Origin: Chloroflexota bacterium
GTDB lineage: Bacteria; Chloroflexota; Dehalococcoidia; Bin125
Length of the DNA stretch: 12,871 nucleotides
Reading direction: 5' to 3'
NCBI GenBank assembly: GCA_026707335.1
Contig: JAPOXB010000244.1
Coordinates: 1-12,871 of the forward strand
Part shown: piece by piece, positions 1 through 6,363 of the stretch
Numbering within the stretch: the first letter of the stretch is position 1
Layout: every line of letters starts with the position of its first letter
The notes under the pieces: generated by a model
What the model was told of the DNA's origin: nothing
Seen by the model: only the letters and a program-made list of their open reading frames with translations
Database searches by the model: none
Position numbers and translations under genes: made by a program

Positions 1-426
1 CGCGCGCGCGGCCTGGGCCTCGCCCCCCGTTCCGCCCTGGAGCGCGCCGTGGAGGAGACGCACGCCCTGCTGCGTCGCCGCGCGGAGGCGGAGCGCCGGG
101 CGGAGGGGTCGCTGCTGCCCGTCCTGCGCGAGTTGCAGCGTGTCGCGGCGCTGACCCGCCGCCGGGTGCGCCGCGGCGAGGACTGCCACGCGCTGTTCCG
201 TCCAGGCGGAGCCCTGGCGCAGGCCGTCGGCGGGGCGCTGCGGGTGGGCCCGCCGGGGATGGCGGCGGACTGCGCGGCGGATCGGGGGGCGGCGATCAGC
301 GGGGTCTGCTGGGCGCTGTTCAGCGGCGGCTGGCCCGACGACCCGCGCCTGCGGGCCGGTGCACTGGCGGCGCTCGTCGCGGCGGAAGAACGCGGGCTCC
401 GCGGCCAGTCCGCCCCCGGCTGCTAG
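1..426 (+). CDS. Unrecognised protein, 3' part only (5' cut by window edge)
   Basis: An open frame runs from the first base to a TAG at 424-426, with G or C at nearly every third codon position, so it is very likely real coding sequence. The visible ~141 residues are Arg/Ala-rich. They start with a charged helical stretch (ALERAVEETHALLRRRAEAE), followed by a more globular part with Gly-rich turns (GGALAQAVGGALRVGPPG), two cysteines (DCAAD, GVCWALF) and a final helix rich in Ala and Leu. I see no transmembrane segment and no motif I can assign to a family. A GTG at 49 could serve as a start, but the frame continues unbroken to its left with similar composition, so I treat the gene as truncated by the window. 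It ends 10 nt before the phosphoesterase start and is probably co-transcribed with it. Function unknown. Confidence 0.6.
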   Translation, partial: RARGLGLAPRSALERAVEETHALLRRRAEAERRAEGSLLPVLRELQRVAALTRRRVRRGEDCHALFRPGGALAQAVGGALRVGPPGMAADCAADRGAAISGVCWALFSGGWPDDPRLRAGALAALVAAEERGLRGQSAPGC

Positions 427-436
427 CCTGTCGGTC

Positions 437-1009
437 ATGCGGATCGGTCTGATCTCCGACACCCACATCCCCGAAGCCGGTCCCGAGCTGTGGCCGCAGG
501 CCTACGAGCGCCTGCGCGGCGTCGACCTGATCCTGCACGCGGGTGACATCCACGTGCTGGAAGTGATCGACAAGCTGGAGGCGATCGCGCCGATCTACGT
601 CGCGCGCGGCAACGGCGATGACGGCGGCGCGGGACGCCCGGTCGTGCCGGAGGACCCGCGCCTGCGGGAGGCCTGGGCGCTCAACCTCGAGGGCTTCCGG
701 GTGGGCCTGACGCATGACATCGCGCTGCCGGAATGGCCCCCGCACCGGACGCTGGACACGATCATGGACCACTACTTCGGCGGGCCGCAGGACATCATCG
801 TGCACGGGGACACGCACGTGGCCAGCGTGGAGACGCTGCGCGGCGTGCTGCTCGTCAACCCCGGCAGCCCGATGTACCCGCGCAACCTGAACACCCGCCT
901 GGGCACGATCGCGTTCCTGGAGCTGAAGGACGGCCACGCGAACGCTTGGCTGGAGCAGCTCGACGAGACGGGCAGCCACCGCGTCGAGGAACAGCCGCGC
1001 TACGTCTAG
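437..1009 (+). CDS. YfcE/MJ0936-type metallophosphoesterase (calcineurin-like)
   Basis: A 190-residue protein with the two-metal phosphoesterase motifs in order: SDTH (D8, H10), HAGDIH (D37), GNGDD (N59), LTHD (H93) and HGDTH (123-127), then NPGSP. This pattern and length match the small YfcE-like, Metallophos_2 family of phosphodiesterases. The physiological substrate of such proteins is usually unknown. The ATG at 437 is chosen because the protein then begins directly with the first beta strand (MRIGLISDTHIP), as in the family; a 26-residue upstream extension in the same frame is Ser/Arg/Pro-rich and looks non-coding. No strong Shine-Dalgarno is visible, which fits coupling to the upstream gene. 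Odd points: the usual metal-binding GHTH motif reads GDTH, with a His two residues earlier, and the usual HGH is HD. The metal site may therefore be rearranged. The family call is firm and the substrate unknown. Confidence 0.85.
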   Translation: MRIGLISDTHIPEAGPELWPQAYERLRGVDLILHAGDIHVLEVIDKLEAIAPIYVARGNGDDGGAGRPVVPEDPRLREAWALNLEGFRVGLTHDIALPEWPPHRTLDTIMDHYFGGPQDIIVHGDTHVASVETLRGVLLVNPGSPMYPRNLNTRLGTIAFLELKDGHANAWLEQLDETGSHRVEEQPRYV

Positions 1010-1054
1010 CCGCCCCGCGGCGTCGCCGATCGCACTACCCGCCGGCCGTTTCGC

Positions 1055-1083
1055 GTGACGCTCTTCGGAGCGCGGTCTATGCT
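1055..1083 (+). promoter_or_regulatory. Candidate sigma-70-type promoter upstream of the USP operon
   Basis: In the 131-nt gap between the phosphoesterase and the USP gene there is a GTGACG box (1055-1060, 4/6 match to TTGACA), a 17-nt spacer, and TATGCT (1078-1083, 4/6 match to TATAAT). This is about 58 nt before the USP start. It is the only gap of any size before the five-gene + strand operon, so a promoter is expected here. The boxes are found by eye and the match is moderate. Confidence 0.4.
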
Positions 1084-1125
1084 TCCCGGTGCGCTCCCGA
1101 CGAAGACACGCCCGCTGGCAGGCGT

Positions 1126-1135
1126 GGGGAGGTGG
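1126..1135 (+). promoter_or_regulatory. Strong ribosome binding site of the USP gene
   Basis: GGGGAGGTGG lies about 6 nt before the ATG at 1141. It fixes the USP start and rules out the longer in-frame upstream reading, which crosses the phosphoesterase gene. Confidence 0.75.
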
Positions 1136-1140
1136 CACAC

Positions 1141-1584
1141 ATGTCCGGCTTGACTCTGGTTGTCCCGTACGACCGGTCCCCCGCGGGGCAGCGCGGGCTG
1201 GAGACGGCGTTCCGCATCGCCCGCAGCGAGAAGAACTCCACCGTGCACCCGGTCTACGTCGTCGTGGTCGACCGGCGCATGCCGCTCGACGTGGACCTGC
1301 CCGAGCAGGCGGAGCAGGGCGAACACTGCCTGGCCGAGGCCGAGCGCTTGGCGCGGCAGTACAAGCTGTCGGCGCAGGGCGAGATCCTGCAGGCCCGCGA
1401 CGCCGGCCACGCGATCGTCGACGAGGCGCTGGAACTGAGCGCCGACGCGATCGTGATCGGCATCCGGCGCAGCGGCCGCGAGGGCATGGCGCTCAACCTG
1501 GGCAAGACGTCGGAGTACATCCTGCGCCACGCGCCCTGCGAGGTCGTGGTCGTGCGCGACGGCGGCGCCGGCGACGGGCGGTAG
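1141..1584 (+). CDS. Universal stress protein (UspA family)
   Basis: A 147-residue, single-domain USP fold. The N-terminal strand and loop VVPYDRSPAG carries the nucleotide-loop Asp (D11), and the C-terminal half has the family signature ADAIVIGIRR followed by EYILRHAPCEVVVVR. Such proteins bind ATP or related nucleotides and tune stress or transport responses. The usual ATP-binding run G-x2-G-x9-G-(S/T) is altered here: G107 and G121 are present but the spacing is one residue longer and the last part reads GKT (121-123) instead of G-S/T, so nucleotide binding is likely but not certain. A strong Shine-Dalgarno fixes the ATG. The stop is 5 nt before the first trkA-like gene. This arrangement, together with RCK proteins, suggests a role in cation transport control; that is inference from context. 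Confidence 0.9.
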   Translation: MSGLTLVVPYDRSPAGQRGLETAFRIARSEKNSTVHPVYVVVVDRRMPLDVDLPEQAEQGEHCLAEAERLARQYKLSAQGEILQARDAGHAIVDEALELSADAIVIGIRRSGREGMALNLGKTSEYILRHAPCEVVVVRDGGAGDGR

Positions 1585-1589
1585 GGGCG

Positions 1590-2003
1590 ATGAAGGTCAT
1601 CATCATGGGATGCGGCCGGGTCGGCGCCCGGGTGGCCGCGGAGTTCGACGCGGAAGGCCACGACGTGTCGGTCGTCGACCTGCAGCCGGACGCGTTCCGG
1701 CTGCTGCCGCGGGACTTCCACGGGCGCATGGTCGTGGGCAACGGCGTCTACCAGGAGGTCCAGCGGGAGGCGGGCGGCGAGGGCGCGGACATCTTCATGG
1801 CCCTCGCCAACGGCGACAACCGCAACGCGATGGCGGCGCAGGTCGCGAAGCACTTGCTGGGCGTGCCCCGCGTCGTCGCCCGCATCTTCGACCCGGAGCG
1901 GGCGGAGGTGTACCGGGAGCTGGGAGTGGAGGCCGTGAATCCCACCGTGGTGGTATCCAACCTCGTGCGCCAGGCGGCGCTGGATCCGGCCCGGCGGTCC
2001 TGA
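1590..2003 (+). CDS. TrkA-like RCK_N-only regulator
   Basis: A 137-residue protein consisting of one Rossmann-type RCK_N (TrkA-N) domain. Visible are the dinucleotide loop GCGRVG (7-12), the acidic residue after strand beta2 (D30 in SVVDLQP), and the family ending ARIFDPERAEVYRELGVEAV. RCK domains bind NAD(H)/ATP/ADP on the cytosolic side and gate K+ uptake systems such as Trk/Ktr, or related channels. The second half of a standard TrkA unit (RCK_C) is absent. The next gene, overlapping by 1 nt, supplies a complete RCK_N+RCK_C protein, so the two may assemble into one hetero-oligomeric ring (inference). No TrkH/KtrB-type membrane subunit is in the window. The call as TrkA family is firm; the transporter partner is unknown. 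Confidence 0.88.
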   Translation: MKVIIMGCGRVGARVAAEFDAEGHDVSVVDLQPDAFRLLPRDFHGRMVVGNGVYQEVQREAGGEGADIFMALANGDNRNAMAAQVAKHLLGVPRVVARIFDPERAEVYRELGVEAVNPTVVVSNLVRQAALDPARRS

Positions 2004-2668
2004 TGTACATCGTGATCGTCGGCGGGGGCCAAGTGGGCGCGCAGACCGCGCGCGAGCTCGTCGCGTTCGGGCACGAGGTCACGGTCGTCGAGCGCGACGC
2101 CGAGACGGTGCGGGCGCTCAACGCGGAGTTGGGCGAGATCGCCATCATCGGCGACGGCACGGAGGTCTCGATCCAGGAGGAGGCCGGCGTCAACCGCGCC
2201 GACCTGATCGTCGCGACGACCGGCCGCGACGAGGCCAACCTCGCCGTCGCGCAGGTGGCCAAGCAGCGCTTCGGAACGCCGCGCGTCATCGCCCGGATCA
2301 ATTTCCCGAAAAACGAGGAGATCTTCCGTGTGGTGGGCGTCGACATCGCGGTATCGGCGACGACGGCGATCATGTCGCAGATCGAGCAGGCGCTTCCCTC
2401 CACGCCCCTGATCCACCTGCTGGAGTTGCACGGCAGCCCGTTTGAATTGGTGGAGGTGGTGATCGGCGAGGACGCGGCCACCGTGGGGCAGGCGGTGCGG
2501 GATCTGCACTTGCCCGCGGAGTCGCTGCTGACGCTGGTCGTGCACGCCGACGGCCGTCCCGAGGTCCCCACGGGCGAGACCCAGTTGACCGCCGGCGCGG
2601 CCGTGCTCGCCGTGACGCTGCCCGAACACGAGGCGGAACTGCGCCGCGGGTTGACCGGCGGCGCCTGA
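2003..2668 (+). CDS. TrkA family K+ uptake regulator (RCK_N + RCK_C)
   Basis: A 221-residue protein with an RCK_N domain in about the first 135 residues (GGGQVG at 7-12, acidic E30 at the end of strand beta2, GDGT, ARINFPKNEEIFRVVGVD) and an RCK_C domain at about 138-215 (ELVEVVIGEDAATVGQAVRDL through TAGAAVLAVTLPE). This is the layout and length of KtrA/TrkA-type cytosolic gating subunits that sense nucleotides. The ATG overlaps the preceding stop as TGATG, and its own TGA overlaps the pheA ATG the same way, so translation is probably coupled along the operon. The paralog immediately upstream lacks RCK_C. The partner channel is not in the window. Confidence 0.92.
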   Translation: MYIVIVGGGQVGAQTARELVAFGHEVTVVERDAETVRALNAELGEIAIIGDGTEVSIQEEAGVNRADLIVATTGRDEANLAVAQVAKQRFGTPRVIARINFPKNEEIFRVVGVDIAVSATTAIMSQIEQALPSTPLIHLLELHGSPFELVEVVIGEDAATVGQAVRDLHLPAESLLTLVVHADGRPEVPTGETQLTAGAAVLAVTLPEHEAELRRGLTGGA

Positions 2669-3504
2669 TGCCCGCGCGTCTGGCCTTCCTGGGGCCGCGG
2701 GGCACGAACACCGAGGCCGCCGCCCTGCGCTACGCCCCCGCCGCGACCCTCGTCGCCGGCGAGTCGATCACGGGCGTCACGGAGCTGGTCCTGCGCGGCG
2801 AGGCCGACGAGGCGATCGTGCCGATCGAGAACAGCCTGCAGGGCTCGGTGACGGAGACGGTCGACCTGCTGGTGCATTCCCTGCCGCTGCGCATCAAGCG
2901 CGAGGTCGTCGTGCCGATCGAGGCGGCGCTGATCGCGGGGCCCGGCACGGCGCCGGCCGACGTGACGACGGTCTATTCGCACCCGCAGGCATTGGCGCAG
3001 AGCCGGCAGTACCTCCGGGCGACGCTGCCCGGCGCGCAGCAGGTGGCGACCCTGTCGACGGCGCAGGCGGTCGAACGCGTCGTGGCCGAGCCCGGCGCGG
3101 CCGCCATCGCGCCGCCGCGCGCCGCCGCCATCTACGGCGGCGTGATCCTGGCGCAGGGCGTGCAGGACGACCCCCGCAACAGCACGCGCTTCGTCGTGCT
3201 GGCGCCGGAGGACGCGCCGCCCAGCGGCGACGACAAGACGTCGATCGTCTTCAACGTCGACGACGAGCCGGGGGCGCTGGTGCGGATCATGCTGGTCTTC
3301 GCCGACGCCGGCATCAACCTGACCAAAATCGAATCACGGCCCGCCCGCGAGGCGCTGGGGGTCTACGTCTTCCTGCTCGACTGCCAGGGCCACCGCCTGG
3401 ACCCGGTGCTGCAGGATGCGCTGGCGACCGTCGACCGGCAGTGCCGCTGGCTGAAGATCCTGGGCTCCTATCCGCTCGACGCCGGACCCGAACCGGACGG
3501 CTAG
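2668..3504 (+). CDS. pheA: Prephenate dehydratase
   Basis: Converts prephenate to phenylpyruvate in phenylalanine biosynthesis. The 278-residue protein is the monofunctional type, with no chorismate mutase domain. Catalytic-domain motifs are all present: LGPRGTNTEAAA (8-19), PIENSLQGSV (52-61), YSHPQALAQ (103-111) and the catalytic NSTRF (171-175). A C-terminal ACT domain follows (about 190-270), with GALVRIM (202-208) and ESRP (222-225), the elements that bind phenylalanine for feedback inhibition. The start is the ATG overlapping the trkA TGA (TGATG), directly before the first beta strand. It sits in an operon with cation-transport regulators and a DNA glycosylase. I see no functional link with those neighbours, so the shared transcription may be incidental. 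Confidence 0.95.
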   Translation: MPARLAFLGPRGTNTEAAALRYAPAATLVAGESITGVTELVLRGEADEAIVPIENSLQGSVTETVDLLVHSLPLRIKREVVVPIEAALIAGPGTAPADVTTVYSHPQALAQSRQYLRATLPGAQQVATLSTAQAVERVVAEPGAAAIAPPRAAAIYGGVILAQGVQDDPRNSTRFVVLAPEDAPPSGDDKTSIVFNVDDEPGALVRIMLVFADAGINLTKIESRPAREALGVYVFLLDCQGHRLDPVLQDALATVDRQCRWLKILGSYPLDAGPEPDG

Positions 3505-3510
3505 GGCGTC

Positions 3511-4320
3511 GTGCCCGAGATCCCGGACCTGGAGAACGTCTGCGCGGTCTTCAACGCACGCCTGCCGGGCCTGCGGGTGGAGCGGGTGGAGTTGCTGCGG
3601 CCGATCGTCGCACGGGTGGCGCGCGACGAGTTCGAAGGGCGGCTGCGCGGCATCCGCCTGGGGCAGGTGCGGCGCCGAGGGAAGTTCCTGCTGTTCGGGT
3701 TGGACTCGGGCGACGCGCTGGTCGTGAACCCGATGCTGGTGGGGCGCTTCCAGCACGTCGAGCCGGCCCGCAAGCGCCCCGCGCGCACCTGCTTCGCGTT
3801 GACCCTGTCCGACGGGCGGGAGCTGCGCTACGTCGATGATCGGTTCATGGGCAAGGTCTACGTGGCGCCCGAGGACGCGCTGGATGAGATCCCGCAATTC
3901 GCCGAGATGGGCCCCGACGCGCTGGACCCGGCGCTCACCGAGGACGCGTTCATCGAGCGCCTGCGGCGCCACCGAGGTCAGGTCAAGAACGTGCTGGTCA
4001 ACGCGCGCTTCATGGCGGGCATCGGCAACGCCTACGCCGACGAGATCCTGTTCGTCGCCGGCGTGCACCCGTTCACCAAGGTCGCCGCGTTGAGCGAGGA
4101 GCGCCGGCGCGGCCTCTACCGCGCCCTGCACGCCGTGCTGGATTGGGCGATCCCCATCGTCGCGGAGCAAATGGGCGAGGAGACCGACGTGAAGCCGCGC
4201 GATTTCCTCCGTGTGCACCGCAAGGGCGGCGCGCCCTGTCCGGCCTGCGGCCACGCGATCTCCGAGGTCAGCCCCGGCCGGCGGGTGACGTCATTCTGCC
4301 GCCGCTGCCAGCCGCTGTAG
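3511..4320 (+). CDS. mutM: DNA-formamidopyrimidine glycosylase family protein (Fpg/Nei)
   Basis: Base-excision repair enzyme that removes oxidised bases such as 8-oxoguanine and cleaves the abasic site. The 269-residue protein has the catalytic N-terminus (P2, E3; MPEIPDLE), the beta-turn lysine K58 in RRRGKF, the H2TH region with GIGNAYADEIL (N173), and a C-terminal zinc finger (C243, C246, C263, C266; CPAC, 16 residues, CRRC) ending in FCRRCQPL. GTG at 3511 is the start, because the new N-terminal proline is the nucleophile and must be residue 2. Differences from E. coli Fpg: Asp replaces Glu in PELPEVE, and by my alignment the Met/Arg/Phe lesion wedge is replaced by Leu76/Phe112/Met113 (NPMLVGRF; DDRFMGK). 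This marks a divergent subgroup whose lesion range may differ. It ends 30 nt inside the convergent HNH gene. Confidence 0.85.
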   Translation: MPEIPDLENVCAVFNARLPGLRVERVELLRPIVARVARDEFEGRLRGIRLGQVRRRGKFLLFGLDSGDALVVNPMLVGRFQHVEPARKRPARTCFALTLSDGRELRYVDDRFMGKVYVAPEDALDEIPQFAEMGPDALDPALTEDAFIERLRRHRGQVKNVLVNARFMAGIGNAYADEILFVAGVHPFTKVAALSEERRRGLYRALHAVLDWAIPIVAEQMGEETDVKPRDFLRVHRKGGAPCPACGHAISEVSPGRRVTSFCRRCQPL

Positions 4321-4890
4321 GCCCGCGCCGGAACCCGCCGGGGCCGCGGCGACGTCCGCCCGCCGTGCGTGCTCGTGCTCCGCGCCGGGGAAGAAGGGGC
4401 GCCAGCCGGGGTGCCGCTCGATGTGCCGCCAGAAGACCGTGGCCAGCGTGGCGCGCGGGCGACGCGGCGCGCGGATGAGCCGCATGCGGGCCTCCTCGGG
4501 CGTGCGGCCGGCCTTGCGGTGGTTGCAGGGCTTGCAGGCCGAGACGAGGTTCTCCCAGGTGTGCGGCCCGTTGCGGCGGCGGGGCACGACGTGGTCCAGG
4601 GTCAGATCGCGGCTGTGGCGGCCGCAGTACTGGCAGGTGAAGCCGTCGCGGGCGAAGACCTCGCGGCGCGACAGCCTGGCTGCCGGCCGCGGCCGCTTGA
4701 TGTAGTACACCATGCGGATCACGCTGGGGATGTGGAAGGCGCGGGCCACCGAGCGCAGCGCGCGCTCGCCGTCCTTGACTACCTCCGCCTTGCCGCGTTC
4801 GAGCAGCACGAAGGCCCGCCGCGCGTTGCACACGTTGAGCGGTTCGTAGTTCTGGTTCAGCACCAGCACCGGCGCGTTGACGAGGCTCAC
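4291..4890 (-). CDS. HNH endonuclease family protein
   Basis: With GTG at 4890 the protein is 199 residues. The N-terminal part (VLVLNQNYEPLNVCNARRAF, then a KAEVV segment) is typical of a widespread stand-alone bacterial HNH family. The nuclease core follows: a zinc pair C86/C89 (TCQYCG), the catalytic LTLDHVVPR (D99, H100), N114 in WENLVSAC, and the second zinc pair C119/C122 (CKPCN). The arginine-rich tail may bind DNA. An ATG at 4953 in the same frame adds 21 Gly/Arg/Pro-rich residues. I prefer 4890 because GGGAGGT (4906-4900) lies 9 nt upstream, whereas the ATG has no Shine-Dalgarno. It follows cvpA by 85 nt on the same strand. Its last 30 nt overlap the convergent mutM end. Cellular role unknown; no restriction or toxin partner is adjacent. 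Confidence 0.85.
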   Translation of the reverse strand: MSLVNAPVLVLNQNYEPLNVCNARRAFVLLERGKAEVVKDGERALRSVARAFHIPSVIRMVYYIKRPRPAARLSRREVFARDGFTCQYCGRHSRDLTLDHVVPRRRNGPHTWENLVSACKPCNHRKAGRTPEEARMRLIRAPRRPRATLATVFWRHIERHPGWRPFFPGAEHEHARRADVAAAPAGSGAGLQRLAAAAE

Positions 4891-4899
4891 GGGTCGCCG

Positions 4900-4906
4900 A
4901 CCTCCC
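4900..4906 (-). promoter_or_regulatory. Ribosome binding site supporting the GTG start of the HNH gene
   Basis: Read on the minus strand this is GGGAGGT, 9 nt before GTG at 4890. It decides between that start and the ATG 63 nt upstream, which lacks any purine-rich site. Confidence 0.5.
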
Positions 4907-4975
4907 GGCCGGGCCGAACCCGGCGTCCGGGAGCGGCCATCGACCGCGGTCATGCTACCAAATGGAAGCCGGGGA

Positions 4976-5530
4976 TCAGGCGGCGGCGAACTGCTGCAGG
5001 GCGCTGTCGAACTCCGCGGGCAGCAGGCTGCGCACCACGGGGGCGCTGTCGAGCAGGAATGCGCCGATCTGCGAGTCGGCGATGACGGCGTCCATGCCCA
5101 GGGCGGGCTGCAGGATGAAGATCACGGTGATCGCCTGCACGATCACGACGCCCTTGAGGAAGCCGAAGAGCGCGCCCGCCGCCCGGTCGGCCCAGCCCAG
5201 CATGAGCAGACTCGCGGTTCGCCGCAGGAGGATCGAGAGCGCCCAGCCGGCGATCGCGACGATGGCGAAGATCGTCAGGAAGGCGACGACGAGGGTCGCC
5301 GTCTCGTCGTCGATGAAGATCTGGAAGTTCGCCGCCAGGTTGTCGTGGAACAGGCCGGCGGCGAGTACGCCGAGCAGCACGGCGGCGAGCGCCACCGTCT
5401 CACGGATGAAGCCGCTCAGGTAGGCGGCCACCGTGAACCACCCCACGATGGCGATGATGAGGAAGTCGAGCCAGTTCACCGCGAAATGCCGGCGCCCCTC
5501 CGGGGTCCCCCGCCGCGAGTACCGTACCAT
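4976..5530 (-). CDS. CvpA family membrane protein
   Basis: A 184-residue integral membrane protein with four hydrophobic segments at about 20-41, 43-65, 78-104 and 123-146. It carries the CvpA family pattern: NWLDFLIIAIVGWFTVAAY at the start of TM1, SGFIRE between TM1 and TM2, and the DRAAGALFGFLKGVVIV segment before the last helix. CvpA proteins are named for colicin V production in E. coli, and their general role appears to concern the cell envelope; the exact function here is unknown. ATG at 5530 gives a 17-residue basic leader before NWLDF. GTG at 5479 would start one codon before NWLDF, closer to other family members, but has no well-spaced Shine-Dalgarno. The gene is divergent from larB, with 47 nt between the ATG starts, and precedes the HNH gene. 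Confidence 0.85.
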   Translation of the reverse strand: MVRYSRRGTPEGRRHFAVNWLDFLIIAIVGWFTVAAYLSGFIRETVALAAVLLGVLAAGLFHDNLAANFQIFIDDETATLVVAFLTIFAIVAIAGWALSILLRRTASLLMLGWADRAAGALFGFLKGVVIVQAITVIFILQPALGMDAVIADSQIGAFLLDSAPVVRSLLPAEFDSALQQFAAA

Positions 5531-5564
5531 TGCCCCTCGGTATGTTGGAGCGCCGAGGCGGCGC

Positions 5565-5571
5565 AGGGAGG
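5565..5571 (+). promoter_or_regulatory. Ribosome binding site fixing the larB start
   Basis: AGGGAGG lies 6 nt before ATG 5578. It excludes a TTG start 48 nt upstream in the same frame, which would overlap the cvpA start codon. Confidence 0.75.
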
Positions 5572-5577
5572 CCGGTC

Positions 5578-6363
5578 ATGGAGCGCGCGTCGCTGATCGC
5601 GCTGCTGGACGCCGTGCGGGCAGGTGAGATCGGCGTCGACGAGGCGGCCGCGCGGCTCGCCGGGCTGCCGGCCGAAGATCTCGGCTTCGCCCGGCTGGAC
5701 CACCAGCGGCCGCTGCGCGACGGCCTGCCCGAGGCGATCCTGGCCCAGGGCAAGACCCCCGAAGAGTGCGCCTCGCTGGCCGAGCGCATCGCGGCGCAGG
5801 GCGACCGTCTGCTCGTCACGCGGGCCGACGCGGCGCAGGCGGAGGCGGTGCGCGCCGTCGTGCCGGAGGTGCGCTACCACGAGCGGGCCCGCTGCCTGAC
5901 CTGGCGGCCCGCCGCGGCGGCGCACCGGCCGGTCGTCCGAGGGGTCCTGATCTGCAGCGCCGGCACGGCCGACGCGCCGGTCGCCGAGGAGGCGGCGCTG
6001 ACCGCAGCCATGATGGATTGCCCCGCCGACCGCCTGACCGACGTGGGGGTGGCCGGACTGCACCGGCTGCTGGGCGAGATGACGGCGCTGCAGCGCGCGA
6101 CGGCGATCGTCGTGGTGGCGGGGATGGACGGGGCGCTGGCCAGCGTCGTGGCGGGGCTGACGGCAGCGCCGGTGATCGCCGTGCCGACCTCGCAAGGCTA
6201 CGGCGCGGCCTTCGAGGGGCTCGCGCCGCTGCTGGCGATGCTCAACGCCTGCGCGCCGGGGGTCAGCGTGGTCAACATCGACAACGGGTTCGGCGCGGGC
6301 TACTTGGCTGCCACGATCGCGCGAGCGGCGGTCGGGGGCTCGGCGCCGTCGCAAGAGCGATGA
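5578..6363 (+). CDS. larB: Nickel pincer cofactor biosynthesis protein LarB
   Basis: LarB carboxylates and hydrolyses nicotinic acid adenine dinucleotide to pyridinium-3,5-biscarboxylic acid mononucleotide, the first step toward the Ni-pincer nucleotide (NPN) cofactor of lactate racemase and related enzymes. The 261-residue protein has the family N-terminal signature DHQRPLRDGLPE (41-52) followed by GKTPEE, and a PurE-like C-terminal domain with ICSAGTADAPVAEEA (125-139), DVGVAGLHRLL, VVVAGMDGALASVVAGL, VPTSQGYGAAFEGL and the closing NIDNGFGAGYLA. Length and motif order are those of standard LarB. The start is ATG 5578 with an AGGGAGG site. Its TGA overlaps the larC ATG (ATGA), so the two are translationally coupled. 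A TATGTT at 5541-5546 might be a -10 box, but I see no good -35. Confidence 0.95.
   Translation: MERASLIALLDAVRAGEIGVDEAAARLAGLPAEDLGFARLDHQRPLRDGLPEAILAQGKTPEECASLAERIAAQGDRLLVTRADAAQAEAVRAVVPEVRYHERARCLTWRPAAAAHRPVVRGVLICSAGTADAPVAEEAALTAAMMDCPADRLTDVGVAGLHRLLGEMTALQRATAIVVVAGMDGALASVVAGLTAAPVIAVPTSQGYGAAFEGLAPLLAMLNACAPGVSVVNIDNGFGAGYLAATIARAAVGGSAPSQER

Noticed and set aside
1..12. Short CG dinucleotide run at the left edge, considered as a repeat element
   Set aside because: It is in frame as alternating Arg/Ala codons and too short to be meaningful in this composition.
320..1138. Long - strand frame opposite the phosphoesterase
   Set aside because: Antisense shadow rich in Arg/His/Val; the + strand gene has all the family motifs.
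4291..5530. CvpA plus HNH considered as a colicin/bacteriocin or toxin-immunity pair
   Set aside because: CvpA is a widespread housekeeping membrane family and this HNH type is common as a stand-alone gene. No secretion, immunity or toxin features are present.
5480..5577. Bidirectional promoter between cvpA and larB
   Set aside because: A promoter must be nearby, but only isolated TATGTT and TACGGT-like boxes are seen, without matching -35 elements, so no site is called.
4877..5596. + strand frame opposite cvpA
   Set aside because: Hydrophilic low-complexity product. The minus strand encodes a clean four-TM CvpA protein.
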